Below are positions 54,445 through 62,821 of a DNA stretch of 64,000 nucleotides, piece by piece (position 1 is the first letter of the stretch; the number at the start of each line of letters is the position of its first letter). This DNA is from a bacterium. Its GTDB lineage: Bacteria; Babelota; Babeliae; Babelales; Vermiphilaceae. Location of the stretch: the NCBI GenBank assembly GCA_021833825.1, contig JAKBEL010000017.1, positions 1 through 64,000 of the forward strand, given 5' to 3'. The position numbers and the translations under genes were made by a program. The notes under the pieces are model-generated. The model saw nothing but the letters and a program-made list of their open reading frames with translations, was not told the origin of the DNA and did no database searches.

Positions 54445-55173
54445 TTAATTATGTAATTTCTTTAACTTCCAGAGCGAACGCAACATGCCAATTCCACTAC
54501 TAAATGTCTGTAGCTTGCTTCCCACTTTATCGGTCCATACTGTTGGGACTTCAATTACATCAAAGCCTTGCTTTTTTGCTAAATAAAGGAGCTCAACATC
54601 AAAAGCCCATTGGCCTTCACTCATCTGACAAACAACATTTTCAATTAATGCCCTTTTAAATAACTTTGCACCACATTGAGCATCTGCATAGCGCAATCCA
54701 AAAAGAAGACGAACCATCTGATTATAGATAAGTTTGCGTCCCCATTTTTTAATCAATGGGCGTGGCGGATATATTTCAGATGCGGGCATATAACGACTAG
54801 CAATCACACCATCATGACGATCAATCTCTTGATATAATTCATAGAAATAGTACGGCTCTGTTGCCATATCTGCATCCACAAAACCTATATAGTCATTAGA
54901 TCTTGATAGAGCATCTTTAAAACCGGCAATAATAGCAAGCCCTTTGCCAGCCTCTTTTAGATCAAGGATACGAATCTCGCTTCCACATGAAACCATAATC
55001 TGCTGAACGACACTTGCAGTATTATCATTGCAACCATTTAAAACAACTAAAATCTCAAAATCAATCTTCTCTTGATCTTGCAACCCCTTAAAATAATGAT
55101 AATACTCGCGCAAGGTATCACCTATACGATGCTCTTCATTGTGCGCAGGAATAATAATACTAATTTTATTCAT
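54445..55173 (-). CDS. GT2 family glycosyltransferase (DPM/dolichyl-P-glucosyltransferase-like)
   Basis: GT-A fold inverting enzyme. Motifs: SIIIPAHNEEHRIGDTL at the start, the metal-binding DADMATE near 98 and YADAQCGAKLFKRALI with QWAFDVELLYLAKKQG near 190, as in the undecaprenyl- or dolichyl-phosphate glucosyltransferase subgroup. No membrane helices follow. It may make the lipid-phosphate sugar used by the GT-C-like protein at 44.8 kb. It starts the 55.2-50.2 kb operon. Confidence 0.85.
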   Translation of the reverse strand: MNKISIIIPAHNEEHRIGDTLREYYHYFKGLQDQEKIDFEILVVLNGCNDNTASVVQQIMVSCGSEIRILDLKEAGKGLAIIAGFKDALSRSNDYIGFVDADMATEPYYFYELYQEIDRHDGVIASRYMPASEIYPPRPLIKKWGRKLIYNQMVRLLFGLRYADAQCGAKLFKRALIENVVCQMSEGQWAFDVELLYLAKKQGFDVIEVPTVWTDKVGSKLQTFSSGIGMLRSLWKLKKLHN

Positions 55174-55248
55174 AATCTCTTTATAACAGATGGTTTTCTT
55201 GTTGAGTATACCATATAAGTTCTAAAGCACATCTAAAAGATAGAATTA

Positions 55249-55278
55249 TTGCTATACCCTTTCTAGACATTCTATACT
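55249..55278 (+). promoter_or_regulatory. Probable promoter of the 55312 gene
   Basis: TTGCTA (55249-55254) and TATACT (55273-55278), spacing 18. The start codon lies 34 bases downstream, after AGGGAGA. Confidence 0.4.
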
Positions 55279-55311
55279 ATCATTAAGGCTTTTTAAAAAT
55301 AGGGAGATCTC

Positions 55312-55737
55312 ATGAAATATATATGTTATAGCATAATCATTCTAACAATGCAGACAGCTCGTGGTGAAAATTTAACTGGCGAACAGACGCCAGCGGGCGA
55401 GCTCCACCTTGCATTTGAAGAACAAAAACCAACAACGATTCTTAAAAAATGTGCTACTGTATCTCATGAACCAATACTCACTCCTATAGGAGTTATAAAT
55501 CCCTTTTTAGAGTGTTTGAATGGAAACTCTGAGATGAGCAACTATATATCTGCAGAAGATCAACAAAGGCCGCCTGAACTAAATCCATCTTTTGCACAAG
55601 AGGAGAGCCAACCCGTCAAGAGTGGCTCTTTTGATGCTAATGCTGCAGACCCTACTGAAACTTCTGATGAATTACATGATGATGAGATAAAAGAGTTTCT
55701 ACAGATGGTTGAAAATAATAATCAACCTGTTATTTAA
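55312..55737 (+). CDS. Uncharacterised exported acidic protein
   Basis: No family recognised. A short signal-like N-terminus (YICYSIIILTMQTARG) leads into about 120 residues rich in Glu, Pro and Asp, without apparent fold, so probably disordered. It has its own promoter and overlaps the opposing 55734 gene at its stop. It is the only plus-strand gene inside the glycan region between 50.2 and 59.4 kb. Confidence 0.5.
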   Translation: MKYICYSIIILTMQTARGENLTGEQTPAGELHLAFEEQKPTTILKKCATVSHEPILTPIGVINPFLECLNGNSEMSNYISAEDQQRPPELNPSFAQEESQPVKSGSFDANAADPTETSDELHDDEIKEFLQMVENNNQPVI

Positions 55738-56921
55738 ACCTGCTTGTAAATCTCTTCAAAAACCGTGCGCCATCGATTGATCATCTCCTCCTTATGCTGA
55801 TGCGCAAATGCGATAATCTTTTTCTTCATTGCATCATAATCGGTTGTCTCAATTTTATGCTTAAGATCTTCCCAGGAATCATAATAGACAATAAGATCTT
55901 TATGCTCAGCAGAATACCATTCACACAACTCATAAAGACGACTGCCCAGAACATAAGGATGGCCTGAAACAGGAGCTTTTGAACGGTTTAGCTCCTCCAT
56001 AAAATCTATTGATGGCAAGAAATGGACTAAACCCCGTTGAAAATTCTCAAACATAGCAATATTCAACCATGCACCATAAATAAAGAATATGACGCCTTTG
56101 AAATCCTTTATATCATGAGAACCATTATATTGCCCACTGTAATATGGAATGCTAAGCTCATCACACTTACTCTTTACAAAAGAAAGCTCTCTTTGATTAA
56201 GGCGTGGATAGATAAGCATAGTATTTTTTTTATCAACTGACAGCGGAACCGATTTGTCCGTATGAGCATAGCGCTCTCTCTCTTCAACTGCACCAATAGG
56301 CTTAATAGTAAAGGTGTTCAAAAATACTTTTTTTGTATAGGCATAGTACCATTCATACGGCGAATAAGGAATTATAAATACATTTTTTTGCTTTGTTGCT
56401 TTACGAAACAACTCGTGATATTCAGGATCAGGAAATTCACTCGGATAATGACAATAATCAAAGCGATTACAGATCCATATCAATAACGGTTTTTTCCAAT
56501 CATTTTGTAAAAATATACGGCTTAAAGGTGCTGTGTCTGTAATCCAGATAATATCAAAAGTATTAAAATAATCTTTATGTTTTTCCCAAATGCGCTGGGC
56601 ACGATCTGGCAACATATTGTAGACTTCCAGACCACTATTACAACCCTCAAATTCTACCAAAGGTCTATCAAAGACATACCATGGAGTAACATCTAAATCC
56701 AATTTTCTTGCTATATCTTCAACCTCCTTAATACATCCCAAATGGAAACTGAGATGTAATATTTTTGGTCGTTTTGTTACCTCTTTAATATCACTTTTAG
56801 CCTCTTTCTGAATAATCATCTCTCTTTTAATGCTCTGTTGACGTTGTTGCTTAAACCACGGCTCCGCTACAATAAAACTTGTTACAATAGAAAGTGTTAT
56901 TATTAAACTATTTTTTTTCAT
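55734..56921 (-). CDS. Exported protein of unknown function in the glycan operon
   Basis: No family firmly recognised. Signal peptide MKKNSLIITLSIVTSFIVA, then about 370 residues. Segments such as FDIIWITDTAPLSRIFL, LLIWICNRFDYCHYPSEFPDPEYHELFRKA and ISPYSPYEWY-like text resemble GT-B proteins, so a divergent glycosyltransferase is possible. ATG 56921 follows GAGGATCTAT. It is 17 bases downstream of the methyltransferase gene, within the same operon. If enzymatic, it would act outside the cytoplasm. Confidence 0.5.
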   Translation of the reverse strand: MKKNSLIITLSIVTSFIVAEPWFKQQRQQSIKREMIIQKEAKSDIKEVTKRPKILHLSFHLGCIKEVEDIARKLDLDVTPWYVFDRPLVEFEGCNSGLEVYNMLPDRAQRIWEKHKDYFNTFDIIWITDTAPLSRIFLQNDWKKPLLIWICNRFDYCHYPSEFPDPEYHELFRKATKQKNVFIIPYSPYEWYYAYTKKVFLNTFTIKPIGAVEERERYAHTDKSVPLSVDKKNTMLIYPRLNQRELSFVKSKCDELSIPYYSGQYNGSHDIKDFKGVIFFIYGAWLNIAMFENFQRGLVHFLPSIDFMEELNRSKAPVSGHPYVLGSRLYELCEWYSAEHKDLIVYYDSWEDLKHKIETTDYDAMKKKIIAFAHQHKEEMINRWRTVFEEIYKQV

Positions 56922-56938
56922 ATAGATCCTCGTCAACT

Positions 56939-57778
56939 TTAAGATTCATATTCTAGACAATTCAGATCAAGATCTTGCAATAACCATAGCCCCATAGCTT
57001 TTTTGTCTTGCAATGAAGAATCTTCTGCGGTCGTCTCTCTTATAAGAATAAGAGGCTCAGGAAGACTAAATGGCGCTGCTGTTAAATCGTAAGGATAATG
57101 ATTACCTGGAACAATTGATCTATTTTTACCTGTTTCATGAGTGGTTGCCAATAGAAATGTTGAGCCACTAGCTTTTAGATTGCGCAAAACTTTACAAACA
57201 GTCTGAGCATCTAAATGAGCAAGAACATCTCGGCAAATAACCATATCAACTTTTGGCAATATATCTTCTGCAAGGTTTAAACACAAAAAATGATGGTTAT
57301 CATCTGCAAAACACTCTCTATTTTTTTCTATCATCTCTGGAACAATATCTGCTCCAAAATAGAGCCGGCCCTTCATATCAACAGTTCTCATCCAATAATA
57401 ATCTCCGCAACCGGCATCTAGAATAGACTCAATCTTGAACATATCAAAAAGCTGTGAGAGCTCTTGCCTGATAACAGCTGTTGTTCCCAATGTTGAACCC
57501 TGACCAGAGCGGGACTTTGTTCCCAACCAAAAATTTTCACGGTAAATTTCTGTAAAGACATCTTTAATATCTTTATCTTCAAATGCTTTTGCCATCAAAC
57601 TGCGATGAATCGAAGGCTTTACCATTTCTGCCATATGTGGGTTAAATAATGCATCATCATTTATTGCATAATCTTTGGCAGGCTCTATCAGATTTTTTTT
57701 CCCAGTTCTTTCTAATACCATTACAGCAAAAACATGTTGTAATGACAACAGATACAAAAACAATAAATATTTTTTCAT
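56939..57778 (-). CDS. SAM-dependent methyltransferase with signal peptide
   Basis: Class I fold: ILDAGCGDYYWMRTV near 118, YFGADIVPEMIEK, DMVICRDVLAHL and ASGSTFLLATTHE. The N-terminus MKKYLLFLYLLSLQHVFA has n, h and c regions with a cut likely before VMVL. Placing a SAM enzyme outside the cytoplasm is unusual because SAM is cytoplasmic in bacteria; host cytosol would supply it. The upstream GT gene (57803) is on the same strand 24 bases away. Confidence 0.75.
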   Translation of the reverse strand: MKKYLLFLYLLSLQHVFAVMVLERTGKKNLIEPAKDYAINDDALFNPHMAEMVKPSIHRSLMAKAFEDKDIKDVFTEIYRENFWLGTKSRSGQGSTLGTTAVIRQELSQLFDMFKIESILDAGCGDYYWMRTVDMKGRLYFGADIVPEMIEKNRECFADDNHHFLCLNLAEDILPKVDMVICRDVLAHLDAQTVCKVLRNLKASGSTFLLATTHETGKNRSIVPGNHYPYDLTAAPFSLPEPLILIRETTAEDSSLQDKKAMGLWLLQDLDLNCLEYES

Positions 57779-57802
57779 ACATACCCTTCTTTTTAAATCA
57801 AC

Positions 57803-59281
57803 TTATCTAAATTTAAATCTCTTTAATGCAATAAAACTCATCGCCAACAGTATCCATCCACAATAGAATCTTCTTATCTGCGATGTTCCATATGTTCTAC
57901 TTTTATAATGAACCGGCATATCAATTAATTTTAAATGAAGTTTTGCCGCTCCAAATAATAGATCAAAATCTCCAAATGGATCAAAGCTTCCAAAAATTGA
58001 TCGATTACGCGCTATTGCTCTATAATCATCTTTCCAGAATACTTTAGTCCCGCATAAAGTATCTTTTAATGGCTGCCCTAATAACCAAGAAAAGAGCCTT
58101 CCAAAAAAGAAGTTGGCTACAAAATTTAAAAAACGCATAGAACCATCTTCCATATTATAGATCAACCGCGAGCCATTAATAAAATCAGCTTTATTTTCTA
58201 CCAATGCATAATAGAACTTTGGCATCTCTTCAGGCTGTATTGTCAGATCAGCATCAAAAATCATTAAAATATCACCAATTGCATAATCAAAGCCCATTCT
58301 GACAGCATCACCTTTGCCTTTGCCCTTCTGCACATAGACCGATACTGCACGATCAGGATATTTTTGAATAACACGATAAATCTCATCTAATGTGCCATCA
58401 TGAGAATTACCCTCAACAAAGATAATTTCTGTAAACTTTCCCAATTGCGGCATTCTTTTTACAACATCTTCAATATTGCCCTTCTCGTTACGGCATGGAA
58501 CAACAATCGAGACTGTATAATCATCCACATTGCGTGCAATAAACAGAGGACGAGCAATTAATAGTTGATGCAGACATGCTCTATTAACACCAGGAATATG
58601 TTGCATAATTGTATTAAATATGGTTGAAATAAGTGGCAAATAAACAGGCATAAGCATATAACGTGAGCGTTCGACCACCTGATAATCTGAAAGATAGAGA
58701 AAGTTGGCAATATCATCTTGTGTTAACCAATTTTTAAACTCTGTTGGTCTACGCAACCCAAGCTTCTGTGCAAAAAAAAGAGATGGCTCCCAAATATAAC
58801 TATAGGTATCTACAATCAGACGCGTTCCTACATGACACAATGGTTTTAGTGATTCAAAAAGAGCCTGTACATCATAACAATCCATGGTAATAGATGATAA
58901 AACAATATAATCAAATGTCTCTTTTTGCGGCAAATCTGCCAATGTTCCAGCATAGAATTGATAGCGCGGATACGTCGCTTGCGCTTCAACAATAACTGCA
59001 GGATCTGTATCAATACCGACACCATAGCTTGGTTTTACCGCATCTAACAGATAACCGTTTTTACATTGTAACACAAGAACTCGAGCGCCCTCCGGTATTG
59101 CAAAACGATAACATTTTTTAAGTCTATGATGATAATAATGATTTTTTTCAAGCCAATATGAAAATGGCTTATCATCTATAATAACTTTTTTAACTACAAC
59201 CGATTGTATTTGACTCTCTTGAGCAGTATCTTGCTCTTGTACCACCTGCTTCTCTTGATTCATGTCTCCCCGTTTCATCAA
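57803..59281 (-). CDS. Fusion of methyltransferase-like domain and GT2 glycosyltransferase
   Basis: Residues 50-220 form a Rossmann methyltransferase-like domain (RVLVLQCKNGYLLDAV, YGVGIDTDP, FDYIVLSSITMD). Residues 255-490 are a GT2 domain: VSIVVPCRNEKGNIEDVV, DADLTIQPEEMPKF and LKDTLCGTKVFWKDDYRA. The first domain lacks some hallmark residues, so its activity is uncertain. Single-protein fusion of these domains is less common than separate genes. Start ambiguous; ATG 59263 has GGGGAG close upstream. Confidence 0.8.
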   Translation of the reverse strand: MMKRGDMNQEKQVVQEQDTAQESQIQSVVVKKVIIDDKPFSYWLEKNHYYHHRLKKCYRFAIPEGARVLVLQCKNGYLLDAVKPSYGVGIDTDPAVIVEAQATYPRYQFYAGTLADLPQKETFDYIVLSSITMDCYDVQALFESLKPLCHVGTRLIVDTYSYIWEPSLFFAQKLGLRRPTEFKNWLTQDDIANFLYLSDYQVVERSRYMLMPVYLPLISTIFNTIMQHIPGVNRACLHQLLIARPLFIARNVDDYTVSIVVPCRNEKGNIEDVVKRMPQLGKFTEIIFVEGNSHDGTLDEIYRVIQKYPDRAVSVYVQKGKGKGDAVRMGFDYAIGDILMIFDADLTIQPEEMPKFYYALVENKADFINGSRLIYNMEDGSMRFLNFVANFFFGRLFSWLLGQPLKDTLCGTKVFWKDDYRAIARNRSIFGSFDPFGDFDLLFGAAKLHLKLIDMPVHYKSRTYGTSQIRRFYCGWILLAMSFIALKRFKFR

Positions 59282-59412
59282 CTAAATCTACTTATTGATT
59301 GACTAGGTTACACTTTTTTCACCATTAGGCCAAGAGGAAATATGATCCCTATCCAACACTATTTGACTTTCAAATTACCTGTATGATATAATGGACAATA
59401 ATAAGGATTTTT

Positions 59413-59652
59413 ATGATCATTATCAATAAAACAAAAGAGTTTCAGGCCTGGTTTGATTCATTAACCATTAAAGAACAACTTAAAGTCGAGGCCCGCTTGG
59501 AAAGAATTCAAAATCTTGAATATTTTGGCGATGCAAAATCGTTAGGTAATGGATTAGCAGAACTACGTTGGACAAATGGTTGGCGTATCTATTTTGTAAA
59601 AGTAAAAGCAACAATTATTTTGCTGCTTAACGAAGGAAATAAAAATGCATAA
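59413..59652 (+). CDS. RelE/HigB-type addiction-module toxin
   Basis: A 79-aa small toxin. It has the pattern of the putative addiction module killer family: FQAWFDSLTIKEQLKVEARLERI, then GDAKSLGNGLAELRWTNGWRIYFV and LLLNEGNKN. RelE/HigB toxins are mRNA interferases or ribosome-dependent endonucleases. AAGGA lies before ATG 59413. It overlaps its antitoxin by 8 bases; the toxin-first order is that of HigBA. Confidence 0.87.
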   Translation: MIIINKTKEFQAWFDSLTIKEQLKVEARLERIQNLEYFGDAKSLGNGLAELRWTNGWRIYFVKVKATIILLLNEGNKNA

Positions 59653-59980
59653 AAAAAAGACATCGAAAAAGCGAGAATTCTCATTCAAAAATATGCAAGA
59701 GACTAAAATTAATAAAAAGCATATATCAAAAAAATGGCATATCGAAGATGATTTTCTAGATACTACCAAAGTTGGTGCTGCATTATTGGAATGTCTTGTT
59801 GATAATGATACAGAGACTTTTATTGAGATTATTGATTCATATTTACGCATCAATAAACTTCAGGTTGCAAAAAATGCACAGTTATCACGATCAACTGTTC
59901 ATTTAGCTTTATCAAAAAGCGGTAATCCAACACTTAAAACGCTTGCAAAAATTGTTCACGAAGCTTCATTAAGAAGATAA
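59645..59980 (+). CDS. HigA-type antitoxin (XRE HTH)
   Basis: Residues 55-105 hold an XRE-like helix-turn-helix (LQVAKNAQLSRSTVHLALSKSGNPTLKTLAKIVH), while the first 35 residues are basic. The family pattern DTTKVGAALLECLVDNDTETFIEII fits the probable-addiction-module-antidote family. It likely binds toxin and represses the operon. It ends convergently with the GT6 gene, overlapping by 12 bases. Confidence 0.87.
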   Translation: MHKKKTSKKREFSFKNMQETKINKKHISKKWHIEDDFLDTTKVGAALLECLVDNDTETFIEIIDSYLRINKLQVAKNAQLSRSTVHLALSKSGNPTLKTLAKIVHEASLRR

Positions 59981-60784
59981 AAGCATCTGCTTATACCAAC
60001 CAATGGGATTAATCGACGACTGCTTTCTTGTCTGACTATAATCTTTATCGTCATATGCAATGATCTTCTTTTCAAATGGTGAGTGCCAATGTTCAAAATG
60101 GCAATAGGATGGGCTCAGCTCTAATGTTGGTTTATTGTCTACAAAATACTTATTAATGTGACTTTCATCATTGGCCCATGCAATATACCCTCGTGCCAGA
60201 TCAATATCAACCTGTTCAGCTGTCTTGGCCAATAATCGAACAAATTCATCACGTGAACCACCATAAAATGCTCCCGCATAATACTGACCACCTTGCCCGA
60301 CATGCACATAGGCAGTTGATAGTGGATTTGATTCATATGGTTTTTGTGGCTTAAAGAGATGAACTGATAATATAGTTGCAACACGATCTGATAAGATCTC
60401 ATCACCAACTGCTGCAGCAAACCCCATATCAGCATCAATAGCATAAACATAATCAAGATCGGCAAACAGATCTGCATGTTTTAAATAGGTGTGAAATCGC
60501 ATCATACTATCATATGGCCAACCTAACTGTTTTTGGTAAATCATTTTTGCATGTTGATGTTCAAATGGGCTATCGGTAAAGACAAAATAGGTCACATCAT
60601 GTTGTTGCAAAAAATAGTTATCTGCAGAATCAAGTAATTTTGGTACATACCCTATATATTTTCCGGTTGCCATAACACAAAGACCTATTCTTTTTTTTTC
60701 AAATTGTTTTTGATGGGTTGATATAAACAATCTTGGTGCTGCGATAATCAGAAGTAATGCTATTAATAAAAACCATCTGTTCAT
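59969..60784 (-). CDS. GT6 family glycosyltransferase (ABO/alpha-1,3-Gal-type) with N-terminal anchor
   Basis: Matches vertebrate ABO/alpha-galactosyltransferases along the catalytic domain: VTYFVFTDSPFEH, metal site DADM (Asp117-Ala118-Asp119), YYAGAFYGGSRDEF near 168 and WANDESHINKYFV near 215, which align with YYMGAFFGGS and HDESHLNKYL of GT6. These enzymes transfer Gal or GalNAc alpha-1,3 to acceptors. The first 25 residues (NRWFLLIALLLIIAA) form a single anchor, so the enzyme has type II topology or is exported. Many described bacterial GT6 have NxN; here DxD is kept. Confidence 0.88.
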   Translation of the reverse strand: MNRWFLLIALLLIIAAPRLFISTHQKQFEKKRIGLCVMATGKYIGYVPKLLDSADNYFLQQHDVTYFVFTDSPFEHQHAKMIYQKQLGWPYDSMMRFHTYLKHADLFADLDYVYAIDADMGFAAAVGDEILSDRVATILSVHLFKPQKPYESNPLSTAYVHVGQGGQYYAGAFYGGSRDEFVRLLAKTAEQVDIDLARGYIAWANDESHINKYFVDNKPTLELSPSYCHFEHWHSPFEKKIIAYDDKDYSQTRKQSSINPIGWYKQMLLSS

Positions 60785-60881
60785 TCATAGTTCCTTTACA
60801 AAAAGATGTCACTTGGTTATACCTAAAAAAAATATGAGTGACAATAATAAACACATTTAACGTAGATTGAATATGCATCAT

Positions 60882-61123
60882 CCGTTCGCCCTGAGTAGCT
60901 CTGCAAGAGCATATCGAAGGGTGCGCAACATAATCAAATAAGAAAACAATTGAACTGTAAAGTACTATTGAATAAAATAGTTAAGCAATTATAATATTTA
61001 TCACAATTACAATTCGATTACACATAGAATATCATATACGTTTGACCCTTCGATACGCCTCATAAGATGAGGCTACTTCCTCCGTCGCTCAAAAGGCTAA
61101 GGCGGACTTTGCAGGGCGAACGG
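60882..61123. repeat. 242-bp inverted-repeat element with nested 34-nt hairpin
   Basis: Best-preserved copy. Left arm CCGTTCGCCCTGAGTAG...TATCGAAGGG (60882-60921), AT-rich centre of about 120 bases, then right arm CCCTTCGATACGCC...GGCTACT, the 34-nt insert TCCTCCGTCGCTC...GGCGGACTTTG (61078-61111), and CAGGGCGAACGG. The ends are flanked by CAT/ATG. It fills the divergent gap between GT6 and FkbM genes; the rest of that gap shows only TTAAGATAC-TTCACCCTG. Confidence 0.88.
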
Positions 61124-61188
61124 ATGGTGTTCACATAACTTAAAACGTTAAGATACGTTCACCCTGCAGAAATGTTAGACTGGTATAT

Positions 61189-61869
61189 ATGTTACAGATC
61201 GATAAAAAAAACCTCTTTAATATATTAAAAGAGCTCTTGCCTGACAATCCTATCATCATTGAAGGTGGGGCTTTCATAGGCAATGACACACTCCGCATGG
61301 CAAAAACATGGCCTGATGGAACTATATACGCATTTGAGCCTATTCCAGAAATATTCAACCACCTTTATCATAACACCAAAGATTATCAGAACATCTATCC
61401 CATACAACTGGCATTGGGAACCCAGAACGGCCCTTCTCTCTTTTGGCCTGCTCAAAATCCAAAAAAAAACAGATCACCTTCACAAGCTGGATCTTTATTA
61501 CCGCCAAAGGAACGGTTAACATGGTCAGATATCACTTTTTCTGAACCGATTGAAATTCCAACAGTTACATTAGCATCGTGGGTAAAAGAACAACAGATCG
61601 ATAATATAGATTTCTTGTGGCTTGATCTGCAAGGATATGAATTACCCGTTATGCAAGCAAGTAAATCTCTTATTCAACAGATACCATTTATTTATACCGA
61701 AGTTCATTTTATTGAAGCTTATCAAGGACAAGCGCAATATACTGAAATTAAAAAATGGCTTGAATCTATTGGATTTACCATGATCGCAAAAGATTTCCCG
61801 GAACAACCTGATTGGTTCTTTGGTAATGCATTATTTAGTAAAAATCGTGACCGATTTTTATTTGAATGA
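61189..61869 (+). CDS. FkbM family methyltransferase
   Basis: SAM-dependent methyltransferase of the FkbM family, frequently acting on sugars in surface glycan and antibiotic pathways. Motifs: IIEGGAFIGNDTLRMAKTW (motif I), YAFEPIPEIFNHL and the FLWLDLQGYELPVMQAS segment with the conserved Asp. The length of 226 aa is typical. No signal peptide. It is the first gene of a plus-strand pair with the fucosyltransferase-like gene, 28 bases apart. Confidence 0.87.
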   Translation: MLQIDKKNLFNILKELLPDNPIIIEGGAFIGNDTLRMAKTWPDGTIYAFEPIPEIFNHLYHNTKDYQNIYPIQLALGTQNGPSLFWPAQNPKKNRSPSQAGSLLPPKERLTWSDITFSEPIEIPTVTLASWVKEQQIDNIDFLWLDLQGYELPVMQASKSLIQQIPFIYTEVHFIEAYQGQAQYTEIKKWLESIGFTMIAKDFPEQPDWFFGNALFSKNRDRFLFE

Positions 61870-61897
61870 ATGTCCTAAATGAACAGTGGAATAATTG

Positions 61898-62818
61898 ATG
61901 TTTACACATAAAACATTTCTATTTATACAACTTTATTGCGTGTTACATATCAGCATTAATAACACAATGCATCTCAAACCAAATCACTTTCTTAGAAATA
62001 CCCTCCTTTCAATACTACAAAAAATAACCGATCAAAAAAAATATGTTATTGGAACACAAGAAAGGAGTGGTATGGGCAGCTCTTTACATGCATTACTTAA
62101 TCATCTTTATTATTGCGAAAAAAAGGGGTTAACACCAGTAGTTTTTTGGAATGAAAAATCACTCTATTACAAGAAAGAAGGATTTAATAATAAATCTAAT
62201 GTTTGGGAATATTATTTTGAACCACTTTCACCAACTAAGTATCAATTAGGAGATAAAATTAATTATAACTCTCCGCACAACTCACACATATATTTCGTGT
62301 ATCAAAACGCTGCGCATTCCATACGAAAAGATGCTGCTCGTTTAATGAAAAAATATAATATTCGCCCAAATAAACATGTTCAAACAAAGATCGATACCTT
62401 CTACAAAAAAAATATTGAAGGCAATCACACAATAGCAATTCATATTCGCGGAACTGATAAAATTAAGGAAGAAAAACCTGTAAATCCAAAAAGTCTCATC
62501 AAAGAGGCTTTAAAACATGCACACGAAAAGACACAGTTTTATATAGCAACAGATGAGCAAACAATAATGGATCAAGCTCTATCGCTTTTAAAAGGAAGAA
62601 AGGTAATCTACTGGGATTGTTTCCGATCTTTAGACGGAAGCCCTTTACATATAGGGCAAAAAGAGCATCCTCAAGCATCACGTGCTCAAGTGGGAGAAGA
62701 TATAGTTATTGAAATGTACCTGCTTTCAAAATGTGATTTTTTAGTTCGCACTTTATCGAACGTTTCCAACTTCGTTCTTTATCTTAATCCCGCCATGCCA
62801 TATATTACCTTACGGTAA
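61898..62818 (+). CDS. Exported fucosyltransferase-like protein (GT23-like)
   Basis: The segment IAIHIRGTDKI near residue 180 resembles the H-x-R-x-T-D-K donor motif of alpha-1,6-fucosyltransferases. TQFYIATDEQTIMDQAL and EDIVIEMYLLSKCDFLVRTLSNVSNFVLYL match later family blocks. GERSGMGSSLHALLNHLYY-type text near residue 50 fits the acceptor side. The N-terminus MFTHKTFLFIQLYCVLHIS is signal-like. Would use GDP-fucose or a related donor. ATG 61898 follows a TTG; start certain within two codons. Confidence 0.68.
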   Translation: MFTHKTFLFIQLYCVLHISINNTMHLKPNHFLRNTLLSILQKITDQKKYVIGTQERSGMGSSLHALLNHLYYCEKKGLTPVVFWNEKSLYYKKEGFNNKSNVWEYYFEPLSPTKYQLGDKINYNSPHNSHIYFVYQNAAHSIRKDAARLMKKYNIRPNKHVQTKIDTFYKKNIEGNHTIAIHIRGTDKIKEEKPVNPKSLIKEALKHAHEKTQFYIATDEQTIMDQALSLLKGRKVIYWDCFRSLDGSPLHIGQKEHPQASRAQVGEDIVIEMYLLSKCDFLVRTLSNVSNFVLYLNPAMPYITLR

Positions 62819-62821
62819 TAT

